From the NCBI RefSeq assembly GCF_003600645.1, contig NZ_CP032482.1, positions 2,418,001-2,482,000 of the forward strand: DNA of 64,000 bases, in the 5' to 3' direction. Source of the DNA: Yersinia rochesterensis. Its GTDB lineage: Bacteria > Pseudomonadota > Gammaproteobacteria > Enterobacterales > Enterobacteriaceae. Position 1 is the stretch's first letter. Each line of letters opens with the position of its first letter. Under the pieces are notes generated by a model. The model saw only the letters and a program-made list of their open reading frames with translations, was not told where the DNA came from and made no database searches. Made by a program: the position numbers and the translations under genes. This document shows, one piece after another, positions 28,638 through 36,917 of this stretch.

Positions 28638-29765
28638 ATGGCTGAAGTCATTTTTAATAAGTTAGGCAAAGTTTACTCCAACGGTTTCCGCGCGGTTCAT
28701 GGCATTGATCTGAAAATCCATGATGGCGAATTTATGGTGATTGTTGGCCCATCTGGCTGTGCTAAATCCACGACCCTGCGTATGTTGGCCGGGCTGGAAA
28801 CCATCAGTGATGGTGAAGTTCGAATTGGTGATCGGGTGGTCAATAATCTGGCCCCGAAATCACGTGGTATTGCCATGGTGTTCCAGAACTATGCGCTGTA
28901 TCCGCACATGACTGTAAAAGAGAACCTGGCGTTTGGCCTTAAATTAAGCAAACTGCCAAAAGACCAGATTGAAACACAAGTTGCTGAAGCTGCAAAGATT
29001 TTAGAGTTAGAAGACTTGCTTGACCGCTTGCCGCGTCAGCTATCTGGTGGTCAAGCACAGCGTGTGGCTGTTGGTCGTGCCATTGTTAAAAAGCCCGACG
29101 TATTCTTGTTCGATGAACCCTTATCAAACTTGGATGCCAAACTGCGCGCCTCTATGCGTATTCGTATCTCTGACTTACATAAGCAATTGAAAAAAAGCGG
29201 TAAAGCAGCAACCACAGTTTATGTAACCCACGATCAGACCGAAGCAATGACCATGGGTGACCGAATCTGTGTGATGAAACTGGGCCACATTATGCAAGTG
29301 GATACTCCAGATAATCTCTATCACTACCCTACCAATATGTTTGTTGCTGGTTTTATTGGCGCGCCGGAAATGAATATCAAACCGAGCACGCTGGTAGAAA
29401 AAGACGGGGAAATTGGCCTGACCGTGGGTCAATACACCTTAGTATTAAATGCAAGACAACAAGCCAAAGTTGCCGCCCACGCCGGGGAAAAAGTGTTCTT
29501 TGGCGTTCGTCCTGAATTCGTCAGCATGTCTATGAATCCATTTACTGAAAATCACTCTCAAGGTGAATTGGTACGAGTGGAAAACATGGGTCACGAATTC
29601 TTTATGTATATCAAAGTTGATGATTTTGAGCTGACTTGCCGTCTGCCATCTGACGAAGCGCGCCCTATTATCGAAAATGGTCTACATCGCACAGTGTACT
29701 TCCAGTTTGATATGGATAAATGCCATATCTTTGATGCAAAAACAGAAAAAAATATCTCTCTTTAA
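28638..29765 (+). CDS. togA: Oligogalacturonide ABC importer, ATPase TogA
   Basis: A 375-residue MalK/UgpC-type ATPase with a C-terminal regulatory beta domain. Q-loop VFQNYALYPH, signature LSGGQAQR, Walker B VFLFDEPLSNLDAK and H-loop VTHDQTEAM are all canonical. The Walker A reads GPSGCAKST, with Ala where most ABC ATPases have the third Gly. Same operon as togMN, 13 bases after togN. The enzyme energises import of oligogalacturonides. Confidence 0.93.
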   Translation: MAEVIFNKLGKVYSNGFRAVHGIDLKIHDGEFMVIVGPSGCAKSTTLRMLAGLETISDGEVRIGDRVVNNLAPKSRGIAMVFQNYALYPHMTVKENLAFGLKLSKLPKDQIETQVAEAAKILELEDLLDRLPRQLSGGQAQRVAVGRAIVKKPDVFLFDEPLSNLDAKLRASMRIRISDLHKQLKKSGKAATTVYVTHDQTEAMTMGDRICVMKLGHIMQVDTPDNLYHYPTNMFVAGFIGAPEMNIKPSTLVEKDGEIGLTVGQYTLVLNARQQAKVAAHAGEKVFFGVRPEFVSMSMNPFTENHSQGELVRVENMGHEFFMYIKVDDFELTCRLPSDEARPIIENGLHRTVYFQFDMDKCHIFDAKTEKNISL

Positions 29766-29780
29766 CAGGAGCAGTACCCA

Positions 29781-31073
29781 ATGAAAAAAGCGATCCTACA
29801 CACGCTAATAGCATCCACTCTGGCACTATTATCACATCAAGCCTTTGCAGCACAGGACGAAGTTAATTTACGCATGTCATGGTGGGGTGGTAATGGCCGT
29901 CATCAGGTGACATTAAAAGCATTAGAAGAATTCCACAAACAACATCCGAATATTAATGTTAAAGCAGAATATACCGGCTGGGATGGTCATTTATCTCGTC
30001 TGACGACACAAATTGCCGGTGGTACTGAACCTGACGTTATGCAAACTAACTGGAACTGGTTACCTATTTTCTCTAAAGACGGCACCGGATTCTATAATTT
30101 GTTTAGTGTTAAGGAACAATTAGATTTATCACAATTCGATCCTAAAGAACTGAAACAAACTACCGTTAATGGCAAGTTGAATGGCATTCCAATTTCAGTG
30201 ACTGCACGTATCTTCTATTTCAATGATGCGACCTGGGCTAAAGCTGGCGTAGAATATCCTAAAACTTGGGATGAATTGCTTGCTGCAGGTAAAGTATTTA
30301 AAGAAAAACTGGGTGACCAATATTATCCAGTAGTATTAGAGCATCAAGATACTTTAGCGTTAATCCGCTCTTATATGACACAAAAATACAACATTCCAAC
30401 CATTGATGAAGCTAATAAGAAATTTGCCTACACGCCAGAACAGTGGGTCGAATTCTTTACCATGTATAAAACCATGGTCGATAATCATGTTATGCCATCT
30501 ACCAAATACTATGCTTCATTCGGCAAGAGTAATATGTATGAAATGAAGCCGTGGATTAATGGTGAATGGGCAGGTACTTATATGTGGAACTCCACTATAA
30601 CTAAGTATTCTGATAACTTGACCAAACCCGCTAAACTGGTGCTTGGTCCATATCCGATGCTGCCAGGAGCAAAAGATGCTGGCTTATTCTTTAAACCAGC
30701 GCAGATGCTTTCCATTGGTAAATCAACTAAGTATCCACAAGAAAGTGCTATGTTAATCAACTTCTTGTTGAACAGCCCAGAAGGGATTGAAGCATTAGGT
30801 CTGGAGCGTGGCGTACCATTAAGTGCAGCGGCGGTGGCTCAACTACGCGAAACCGGCGTAATTAAAGATGAAGATCCTTCTGTTGCTGGTTTAAGTATGG
30901 CATTGGAGTTGCCACACAAAATGACAACTTCACCATACTTTGATGACCCGCAGATTGTTTCACTATTCGGTGATGCCATCCAATATATAGATTATGGTCA
31001 GAAAACTGTACAAGAAACTGCAGAATACTTTAACAAACAAGGTGACCGTATTCTCAAACGTGCCATGCGTTAA
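29781..31073 (+). CDS. togB: Oligogalacturonide-binding periplasmic protein TogB
   Basis: A 430-residue extracellular solute-binding protein (family 1). The signal peptide ends LSHQAFAAQD. The mature N-terminus (EVNLRMSWWGGNGRHQ) and WNWLPIFSKDGTGFYNL resemble TogB. It captures short galacturonate oligomers that pass the KdgM-type porin and hands them to TogMN. Last gene of the operon, followed by a terminator. AGGAGCAGTACCC precedes the ATG. Confidence 0.93.
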   Translation: MKKAILHTLIASTLALLSHQAFAAQDEVNLRMSWWGGNGRHQVTLKALEEFHKQHPNINVKAEYTGWDGHLSRLTTQIAGGTEPDVMQTNWNWLPIFSKDGTGFYNLFSVKEQLDLSQFDPKELKQTTVNGKLNGIPISVTARIFYFNDATWAKAGVEYPKTWDELLAAGKVFKEKLGDQYYPVVLEHQDTLALIRSYMTQKYNIPTIDEANKKFAYTPEQWVEFFTMYKTMVDNHVMPSTKYYASFGKSNMYEMKPWINGEWAGTYMWNSTITKYSDNLTKPAKLVLGPYPMLPGAKDAGLFFKPAQMLSIGKSTKYPQESAMLINFLLNSPEGIEALGLERGVPLSAAAVAQLRETGVIKDEDPSVAGLSMALELPHKMTTSPYFDDPQIVSLFGDAIQYIDYGQKTVQETAEYFNKQGDRILKRAMR

Positions 31074-31101
31074 TAAACTAATTTAACTTAAGTACCTATT
31101 A

Positions 31102-31136
31102 AACCCTGCCATTAATTTGGCAGGGTTATTTTGTTT
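31102..31136 (+). terminator. Terminator after togB
   Basis: AACCCTGCC/GGCAGGGTT hairpin (31102-31127) followed by ATTTTGTTTT, 28 bases after the togB stop; it closes the lyase-togMNAB operon. Confidence 0.85.
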
Positions 31137-31260
31137 TAGAAAAAGCAATAGCCAATTAGATCGACATCACAATTTAATATCTGTTTAAAAAATTAATCAC
31201 TAACACAGACTTGGATCACAAAAATAATTATTAATATAAATAGAATATGCATTCACAATA

Positions 31261-31281
31261 AATGAAACATTGTTTCTTTGT
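31261..31281. promoter_or_regulatory. KdgR operator before the KdgM-type porin gene
   Basis: AATGAAACATTGTTTCTTTG matches the KdgR operator with GAAACATTGTTTC arms. It lies about 90 bases before the porin ATG. The surrounding 31137-31372 is AT-rich and must hold the promoter; GGATCACAAAA at 31213 could be a CRP half site. Confidence 0.82.
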
Positions 31282-31372
31282 TCGTGAAATTGATTTTTAG
31301 TCGTATGTTGATCTTTATAGAATTGTTAATTGATTTTGATTTAAATAACCATAACTCTGGGATTATATAAAA

Positions 31373-32071
31373 ATGAAATTTAAATTACTAACTCTGGCAG
31401 TGGCATCTGTAATCAGCTTTAGTTCTGTTGCAACAACAATTGACTACCGGCACGAAATGAAAGACACCAGTAAATCTGACCATAAAGATCGTTTGCTATT
31501 TTCCAACCGCTTTGCCAATGGCTTTGGCTTGTCTTTAGAAGGGAAATGGGGCCAGCACAGTTCTGACACCACTCCGAATAAACCATTCAATGAACAAGTG
31601 AGTAACGGCACCGAAGTCGTTGCCAGCTATGTTTACAAAATCAACAAAACTTTCCAAGTTGAACCAGGATTCTCATTAGATTCAACCTCTGACTCCAATA
31701 ATTACCGTCCATATGTTCGCGGTAAAGTGGCTTTCACTGATGATTTTTCAACATCCCTACGTTACCGCCCATATTACAAACGTAACCAACCTGCTCAGAC
31801 TAAAAAAACCGAGAAAGGCCATGAGTTCACCATGCTGTTTGCTTATAATTTCTTGAAAGACTATTCAGCTGAATATGAATTGAACTACAAGAAATCTGAA
31901 GACGAAATTCTGGCAAATAAAGAAAAATACGAATGGGCACATGATGTAAAAATCGCCTACAAATGGGATAAAAGCTGGAAACCCTACGTGGCTATCGGTA
32001 ACGTCCCTGGTAGTAAAGCAACCGACGAACGCCAAACTCGTTACCGCGTAGGTGTGCAGTACAGCTTCTAA
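31373..32071 (+). CDS. Oligogalacturonate-specific outer-membrane porin, KdgM family
   Basis: A 232-residue beta-barrel protein. The signal peptide is MKFKLLTLAVASVISFSSVA, and the C-terminus ends in aromatic F (VGVQYSF) as outer-membrane proteins do. Alternating strands with many Lys, Arg and Tyr (SLRYRPYYKRN) and the start TIDYRHEMKDTSKSDHKDRL are characteristic of KdgM/KdgN porins, which pass negatively charged galacturonate oligomers. A single gene here; I cannot tell whether it corresponds to KdgM or KdgN of Dickeya. Confidence 0.93.
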   Translation: MKFKLLTLAVASVISFSSVATTIDYRHEMKDTSKSDHKDRLLFSNRFANGFGLSLEGKWGQHSSDTTPNKPFNEQVSNGTEVVASYVYKINKTFQVEPGFSLDSTSDSNNYRPYVRGKVAFTDDFSTSLRYRPYYKRNQPAQTKKTEKGHEFTMLFAYNFLKDYSAEYELNYKKSEDEILANKEKYEWAHDVKIAYKWDKSWKPYVAIGNVPGSKATDERQTRYRVGVQYSF

Positions 32072-32084
32072 TTTTGACCGGATA

Positions 32085-32138
32085 AATAGACCTGTCGATA
32101 TTAATAAACCTGTAGTTGTTAATAGATCTGTAGTTATT
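32085..32138 (+). repeat. Three 18-bp imperfect tandem repeats
   Basis: AATAGACCTGTCGATATT, AATAAACCTGTAGTTGTT and AATAGATCTGTAGTTATT stand head to tail just after the porin stop codon. No role is evident; they are in the 3' untranslated stretch. Confidence 0.8.
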
Positions 32139-32184
32139 AGTACCCTCATCATTATTTGTTAATTATGCCCTACCGTATGACTTT

Positions 32185-32222
32185 GGGGAAAAGCTGACTC
32201 CCAGTTGCTTTTCCCCTTTTTT
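32185..32222 (+). terminator. Terminator after the KdgM-type porin
   Basis: GGGGAAAAGC/GCTTTTCCCC stem with a 12-base loop followed by TTTTTT. It could end transcription from the porin gene about 115 bases upstream. The rest of 32223-32403 shows no gene. Confidence 0.85.
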
Positions 32223-32403
32223 AAGCCCCCCCTAGTGTGAGCCATGGCCGTTCCAAAGTTGCCCCTGTCTGACGCCGCTATTTCAGCCCAACACCCGATA
32301 TTTCCATTACAAAACCTCAGGTTAAATGACATTTCCTTAATCCACGAAAAATGAGACATTTAGTTACAGCGTAACGGCTATTCATGCCATTAAAAATCTC
32401 ATA

Positions 32404-32423
32404 TACTGGATAAATCAACAGCT
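32404..32423. promoter_or_regulatory. LexA (SOS) box upstream of ydjM
   Basis: TACTGGATAAATCAACAGCT has CTG and CAG exactly ten bases apart with an AT-rich centre, close to the LexA consensus. E. coli ydjM is a known LexA-controlled gene, so conservation of the site is expected. Confidence 0.8.
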
Positions 32424-32442
32424 ACAGATTCGGAATTCAAGT

Positions 32443-32991
32443 ATGACAGGGGAAGGACACCTTATTTTTTCTGTCGCCTGCGTTATTTTTGCCAAGAAAG
32501 TCGGCCTCACCCCTGAACTGGCACATGGCGATTGGTGGCATATTATCCCTGGCGCCCTGCTAACTTCCCTGCTGCCAGATATTGATCACCCCAAATCAAT
32601 CCTTGGTCAGCGACTAAAGTGGATATCAACGCCTATTGCTCGTGCATTTGGTCATCGCGGGTTTACTCATAGCCTGTTGGCGGTATTCGGCGGTATTGCG
32701 CTTTTTCAAATGGATATTTCTCGTGACTGGATTATCCCCGCGGATGCATTTCACGCGATGATTATTGGCTATTTTAGCCATCTATTGGCCGATATGATTA
32801 CGCCTGCCGGAGTACCGCTTTTATGGCCATGCCGTTGGCGTTTTTCTGTTCCAATATTACGCCCACAAAAAGGTAATCAATTAGAGCGCGTATTATGTGT
32901 CCTATTAGTTTGTTTTTCCGTCTATTGGCAAACTGACACCACTATTCCGCTACAATCCTATATGGAGCAATTGAAGAATTTTAGATTATGA
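32443..32991 (+). CDS. ydjM: YdjM, SOS-controlled metal-dependent hydrolase family membrane protein
   Basis: A 182-residue LexA-regulated inner-membrane protein of the DUF457 family. It carries the conserved histidines and acidics typical of that family: GEGHLIFS, LLPDIDHPKS, HRGFTHSLL and FSHLLADMITPAG. These likely bind metal. The function in the SOS response is unknown. It is followed by tcyP as in E. coli. Confidence 0.93.
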   Translation: MTGEGHLIFSVACVIFAKKVGLTPELAHGDWWHIIPGALLTSLLPDIDHPKSILGQRLKWISTPIARAFGHRGFTHSLLAVFGGIALFQMDISRDWIIPADAFHAMIIGYFSHLLADMITPAGVPLLWPCRWRFSVPILRPQKGNQLERVLCVLLVCFSVYWQTDTTIPLQSYMEQLKNFRL

Positions 32992-33210
32992 TCACATTTT
33001 AGTGTGTAAATAACGGACAATTTGTATGAATTACATACAAATAAGGTAAAAAAATTATATAAAATTCTTTTTGAGTATAAGTGAGCTTCCTAAGTAACTG
33101 CTAACATACGCGACTAATTTGCGCAGTTGCCTGTGCGTGGCTCTATTCTAGATAAAAATAGACATAGAATATGTGGCCAGTATTTAAAATAATAATTTGG
33201 AGATTTGGGG

Positions 33211-34602
33211 ATGAACCTACCGCTTGTGATTAACGTGCTGTTATTTGTGGCACTGCTATTACTGTTGGCACAAACCCGGCATAAACAATGGAGTCTGTCC
33301 AAGAAAGTCTTGGCCGGTCTGGGGCTGGGTGTGCTATTTGGTCTGGGGCTACAATGGGTCTATGGCTCAGATAATCCGCTACTGAAAGAGTCGATCACTT
33401 GGTTTAATATCGTCGGTAATGGCTATGTGCAATTGCTGCAGATGATTGTTATGCCGCTGGTATTCGCCTCAATTTTAAGTGCGGTTGCCAAACTTCACAA
33501 TGCCTCTTCTTTGGGTAAAATCAGTGTATTGACTATTGGCACATTGCTATTCACCACATTAATCGCAGCTCTGGTGGGTGTGTTGGTCACTAATCTGTTT
33601 GGCTTAACGGCCGATGGTCTGGTGCAAGGTACACAAGAATCAGCGCGTTTGAGTGCTATCGAAAGCAATTATCTTAGTAAAGTGACTGACCTGACAGTCC
33701 CTCAGCTGATTCTGTCCTTTATCCCGAAAAATCCATTTGCCGATTTAACCGGTGCTAGCCCAACCTCAATCATCAGTGTGGTTATCTTTGCCACTTTCCT
33801 GGGAATAGCTTCCCTGCAATTACTGAAAGATGATGTAGAAAAAGGCCAACGCGTGTTAGTGGCTATCGACACCCTGCAAGCTTGGGTGATGAAGCTGGTG
33901 CGTCTGGTGATGAAACTGACCCCTTACGGCGTACTGGCCTTGATGACCAAAGTGGTTGCCGGTTCTAATATCCAAGACATTATCAAGCTGGGCAGTTTTG
34001 TTGTTGCCTCTTACCTCGGCTTGGCCATTATGTTTGTGGTACATGGCGTGCTGCTGTCTTTCACTGGCATTAACCCGCTGAAATTCTTCCGCAAAGTTTG
34101 GCCTGTGCTGACGTTTGCATTTACCAGCCGCTCCAGTGCTGCCAGTATCCCGTTGAATGTGGAAGCACAAACTCGCCGCTTGGGTGTGCCAGAATCTATC
34201 GCCAGTTTCTCCGCGTCTTTTGGGGCGACTATCGGCCAGAATGGCTGTGCTGGTTTGTATCCTGCAATGTTGGCCGTGATGGTTGCGCCAACCGTGGGTA
34301 TTAACCCACTGGACCCCATCTGGATTGCCACACTGGTCGGCATTGTCACCATCAGCTCTGCCGGTGTTGCCGGTGTTGGCGGTGGCGCGACTTTCGCGGC
34401 GCTAATCGTATTACCTGCGTTGGGCTTGCCCGTCACTTTGGTTGCTTTGCTCATCTCTGTTGAACCATTGATTGATATGGGCCGCACCGCCTTGAATGTC
34501 AGCGGCTCAATGACTGCCGGTACGATTACCAGCCAATTGATGAAACAAACAGATAAAGACATTCTTAACAGTGAAGATGATGGCGATTTAGCCCATCAAT
34601 AA
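33211..34602 (+). CDS. tcyP: L-cystine symporter TcyP
   Basis: A 463-residue dicarboxylate/amino-acid:cation symporter (formerly ydjN), about nine membrane segments, with the family's re-entrant motifs [25 protein letters not shown] and [16 protein letters not shown]. Sequence runs almost in step with E. coli TcyP. The start at 33211 (MNLPLV...) is preferred; a TTG two codons earlier is in frame. GGAG lies about 9 bases upstream. Confidence 0.96.
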   Translation: MNLPLVINVLLFVALLLLLAQTRHKQWSLSKKVLAGLGLGVLFGLGLQWVYGSDNPLLKESITWFNIVGNGYVQLLQMIVMPLVFASILSAVAKLHNASSLGKISVLTIGTLLFTTLIAALVGVLVTNLFGLTADGLVQGTQESARLSAIESNYLSKVTDLTVPQLILSFIPKNPFADLTGASPTSIISVVIFATFLGIASLQLLKDDVEKGQRVLVAIDTLQAWVMKLVRLVMKLTPYGVLALMTKVVAGSNIQDIIKLGSFVVASYLGLAIMFVVHGVLLSFTGINPLKFFRKVWPVLTFAFTSRSSAASIPLNVEAQTRRLGVPESIASFSASFGATIGQNGCAGLYPAMLAVMVAPTVGINPLDPIWIATLVGIVTISSAGVAGVGGGATFAALIVLPALGLPVTLVALLISVEPLIDMGRTALNVSGSMTAGTITSQLMKQTDKDILNSEDDGDLAHQ

Positions 34603-34621
34603 ACATCGCTGATGAGTCCTC

Positions 34622-34657
34622 AAAAGCCAGTCATATCTGTGACTGGCTTTTTGTTTT
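34622..34657 (+). terminator. Terminator after tcyP
   Basis: AAAAGCCAGTCA/TGACTGGCTTTT hairpin with a six-base loop, followed by TGTTTTT, 20 bases after the tcyP stop. Confidence 0.9.
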
Positions 34658-34712
34658 TAAAAGACTGAGAACAACTAACCCCCTGCGGCCTCAAGGATTA
34701 AGGGGATCCCCA

Positions 34713-34832
34713 AAAGCATTGAAGTCGCAGGTAGGCAGCAAATGAACGAGTCCCGATGAGCCTACTCAAGTAAGTGATTCGGGTGAGTAAATGCAGCTAA
34801 CACCCCTGCGGCATCAAGGATGAAGGGGACGA
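34713..34832. repeat. ERIC element overlapping the end of amiD
   Basis: ATTGAAGTCGCAGGTAGGCA, then GTCCCGATGAGCCTACTC, AAGTAAGTGATTCGGGTGAG and finally CACCCCTGCGGCATCAAGGA mark a near-complete ERIC of the Yersinia type. A further half copy (CCCCTGCGGCCTCAAGGATT) stands just before it at 34680. The right arm lies inside the amiD reading frame and supplies its last codons and stop. Confidence 0.75.
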
Positions 34833-35665
34833 TATTTTTCAACCAATGCCAATGCAATAGCTTCCGTTTCTACATCAGGTACACCACTAAAATCTTGCGC
34901 CCTGAAGTGCATTTGAAATGCTTCAATAACGTGTTTGGTCTCATCATCCAGCTCGCCACTTTGGGGGATTTGATAACCATAACGCGCTAATGCCTGCTGG
35001 ATAATGGCGACAGATGCGAGATCCTTTTTATTTCGACCATCAATATACTTTGTAACCGTCGCATCATCAGGCCAAGCCCCTATGCCCTGTTCCGCTAAAC
35101 GCTTCCATGGAAATAACGGCCCAGGATCTGACTTTCTTTGTGGTGCAATATCGCTATGGGCAACAACATCCGTTGGGTCAATATTATAACGCTCAACAAT
35201 GTCCTTGGTTAGCCGCTCAATCAATTGAATCTGTGATTCGTTGTACGGATACCACTGCCGACCCAACATCTTCTCAGTAAAGCCCTTATTGACGATTTCA
35301 ATGCCTATCGAGGTATCATTGAGGCTATTACGCCCATGCCAATAGCTAACACCGGCATGCCAAGCGCGCTCAGATTCAGGAACCAATTGTAAAACGATAG
35401 GTTTACCATCAAGGTTATCTGGATGTGTTTTGACCAAATAATGGGCGCTAACATTACCTTGTGTCAGTAATCTCAGTGATTCTGCATCATCTGTTGCGGT
35501 GTAGTGAAGAACCAAAAACCTCACTCGCGTATTTTGAGCAACAGAAGGGATACTGGTATCCACTTTATACTCACCACGATCAATCAATTTATGCGAGCCA
35601 TCACGATGAGAGTTACTACAGCCCGCCAACAGCAGTAATAACCCGATGCTTAATAACTTCCTCAT
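34814..35665 (-). CDS. amiD: N-acetylmuramoyl-L-alanine amidase, outer-membrane lipoprotein (AmiD type)
   Basis: The start at 35665 (MRKLLSIGLLLLLAGCSNS) follows AGGGAGAAAAAG and gives a lipoprotein signal with lipobox LAGC. Amidase_2 domain: zinc-binding His in VLHYTATDD, GVSYWHG, NDTSIGIEIVN and VAHSDIAPQRKSDPGPLFPW. A C-terminal peptidoglycan-binding domain follows (YGYQIPQSGELDDETKHVIEAFQMHF). About 283 residues. It cuts the stem peptide from N-acetylmuramic acid, including anhydro forms. The last residues (PLHP) come from an ERIC repeat. Confidence 0.92.
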   Translation of the reverse strand: MRKLLSIGLLLLLAGCSNSHRDGSHKLIDRGEYKVDTSIPSVAQNTRVRFLVLHYTATDDAESLRLLTQGNVSAHYLVKTHPDNLDGKPIVLQLVPESERAWHAGVSYWHGRNSLNDTSIGIEIVNKGFTEKMLGRQWYPYNESQIQLIERLTKDIVERYNIDPTDVVAHSDIAPQRKSDPGPLFPWKRLAEQGIGAWPDDATVTKYIDGRNKKDLASVAIIQQALARYGYQIPQSGELDDETKHVIEAFQMHFRAQDFSGVPDVETEAIALALVEKYRPLHP

Positions 35666-35814
35666 CTTTTTCTCCCTGTAATGATGCTTAAGCACGGTTA
35701 TAGTGAACCCACTAAATTAAATGGCTCGTCAACAGTATGTGCAAATGATAAGTAATATCATCAGATAATACTTATATCTATAAATTAGTTGATGGTGATA
35801 TTACCTATGATACT

Positions 35815-35848
35815 AATAAAAAACGGCTCCTGATGAGAGGAGCCGTTT
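35815..35848 (-). terminator. Terminator after kdgR
   Basis: AAACGGCTCCT/AGGAGCCGTTT stem (35821-35848). On the minus strand it is followed by a T-run (GTTTTTTATT), about 90 bases past the kdgR stop. Confidence 0.85.
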
Positions 35849-35940
35849 GGAATATGGGAAGGAAGGAATAAATAGTTATAATTAACAGCTGACTTAAAAT
35901 ATCCAATAATTATACAGTATTTACCCTAAAAGAGATTTCC

Positions 35941-36732
35941 TCAGAAAGGATAATCGCGATAGCCCATTTGCTCAGAAATATTACGTGCAGCGCGATGCAA
36001 AGATTTCACAATATTACTCTTGCTATCTTCAGAGAATCGCAACGTCGGATATGAAATACTTAAACCCGCAATGACGACACCGAAACGGTCAAAAACCGGC
36101 ACAGCAATGCAACGTAAACCTTCTTCTTGTTCTTCGATATCTTCACCGAAGCCTTGCTCACGAACCTGATCTAACACCGGCAACAGTTCCGCTGCACTGC
36201 CCAGCGTGTGTTTGGTGCTGCGGGTAAACTCGACATGAGACAAGATTTCTTCTACTTCGCCGCGATCACGCCACGCCAACAATACCTTACCAATGGCAGT
36301 ACTGTGCAGCGGGTTACGACGGCCGATACGAGAATGCATCCGCAGGTTATACATAGAATCGATTTTATGGATATAAACGATGCTATCTTCATCCAAGGCA
36401 CCCAAGTGAATAGTTTCACGAGTTTCATTGGATAATTCACGCATTTGTATATCAGCGCTACGGATCAAATCGACGTTTTGTAATGCTTTAGCGCCTAACT
36501 CAAATAACTTCAGAGTCAGGGAATACTTCTCTGATTCGCCTTCCTGTGCGACATATCCCAAAGATTTCATGGTCTGTAGGAAGCGGTACACGGTACTCTT
36601 AGGCATCATTACACGCTGAGAAAGCTCGGTAATACCTATTTCCCGCTCTTCACCCAAGGCTTGTAAGATGCCAAAAACTTTCAGAACCGACGAAACAGAG
36701 TCGGGCTGTTTATCTAAATCTGCAATAGCCAT
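35941..36732 (-). CDS. kdgR: Pectin-catabolism repressor KdgR (IclR family)
   Basis: A 263-residue IclR-type regulator. The N-terminal winged helix (about 15-75) reads VFGILQALGEEREIGITELS and PKSTVYRFLQTMKSLGYV; the C-terminal effector domain has IHKIDSMYNLRMHSRIG and EEQEEGLRCIAVPVFD, conserved in KdgR. It represses pectin genes until KDG, the pathway product, binds. Operators are found before kdgF/kduI, the PL2-tog operon, the porin gene and ogl. In E. coli kdgR neighbours yebQ; here ogl is inserted between them. Confidence 0.96.
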   Translation of the reverse strand: MAIADLDKQPDSVSSVLKVFGILQALGEEREIGITELSQRVMMPKSTVYRFLQTMKSLGYVAQEGESEKYSLTLKLFELGAKALQNVDLIRSADIQMRELSNETRETIHLGALDEDSIVYIHKIDSMYNLRMHSRIGRRNPLHSTAIGKVLLAWRDRGEVEEILSHVEFTRSTKHTLGSAAELLPVLDQVREQGFGEDIEEQEEGLRCIAVPVFDRFGVVIAGLSISYPTLRFSEDSKSNIVKSLHRAARNISEQMGYRDYPF

Positions 36733-36765
36733 TTTTTGGTTACCCTACTCATTTTCTGTGTTTGA

Positions 36766-36782
36766 TAAAACAATATGTTTTA
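36766..36782. promoter_or_regulatory. Possible weak KdgR-like palindrome upstream of kdgR
   Basis: TAAAACAATATGTTTTA, 34 bases before the kdgR start, has inverted TAAAACA/TGTTTTA arms similar to KdgR operators but lacks the TTTC half. It could serve autoregulation; this is speculative. Confidence 0.3.
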
Positions 36783-36877
36783 AAAAAAATAGAACAGTGG
36801 TTTTATTATAAAGGGAAGTCGCGAGACTGTGCAATAAACCAATGTGAATAATAAGATATTAGCCTTGCAGACAGCAA

Positions 36878-36906
36878 ACTAGCCCCTTTCCATGAAAGAG
36901 GCTAGT
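36878..36906 (-). terminator. Hairpin after ogl, possible terminator
   Basis: ACTAGCCCCTTTC/GAAAGAGGCTAGT stem with loop CAT and one mismatch, starting 11 bases past the ogl stop on the minus strand. The following T content is low (TTTGCTGTC), so termination may be imperfect. Confidence 0.55.
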
Positions 36907-36917
36907 GTAAAACTCAA

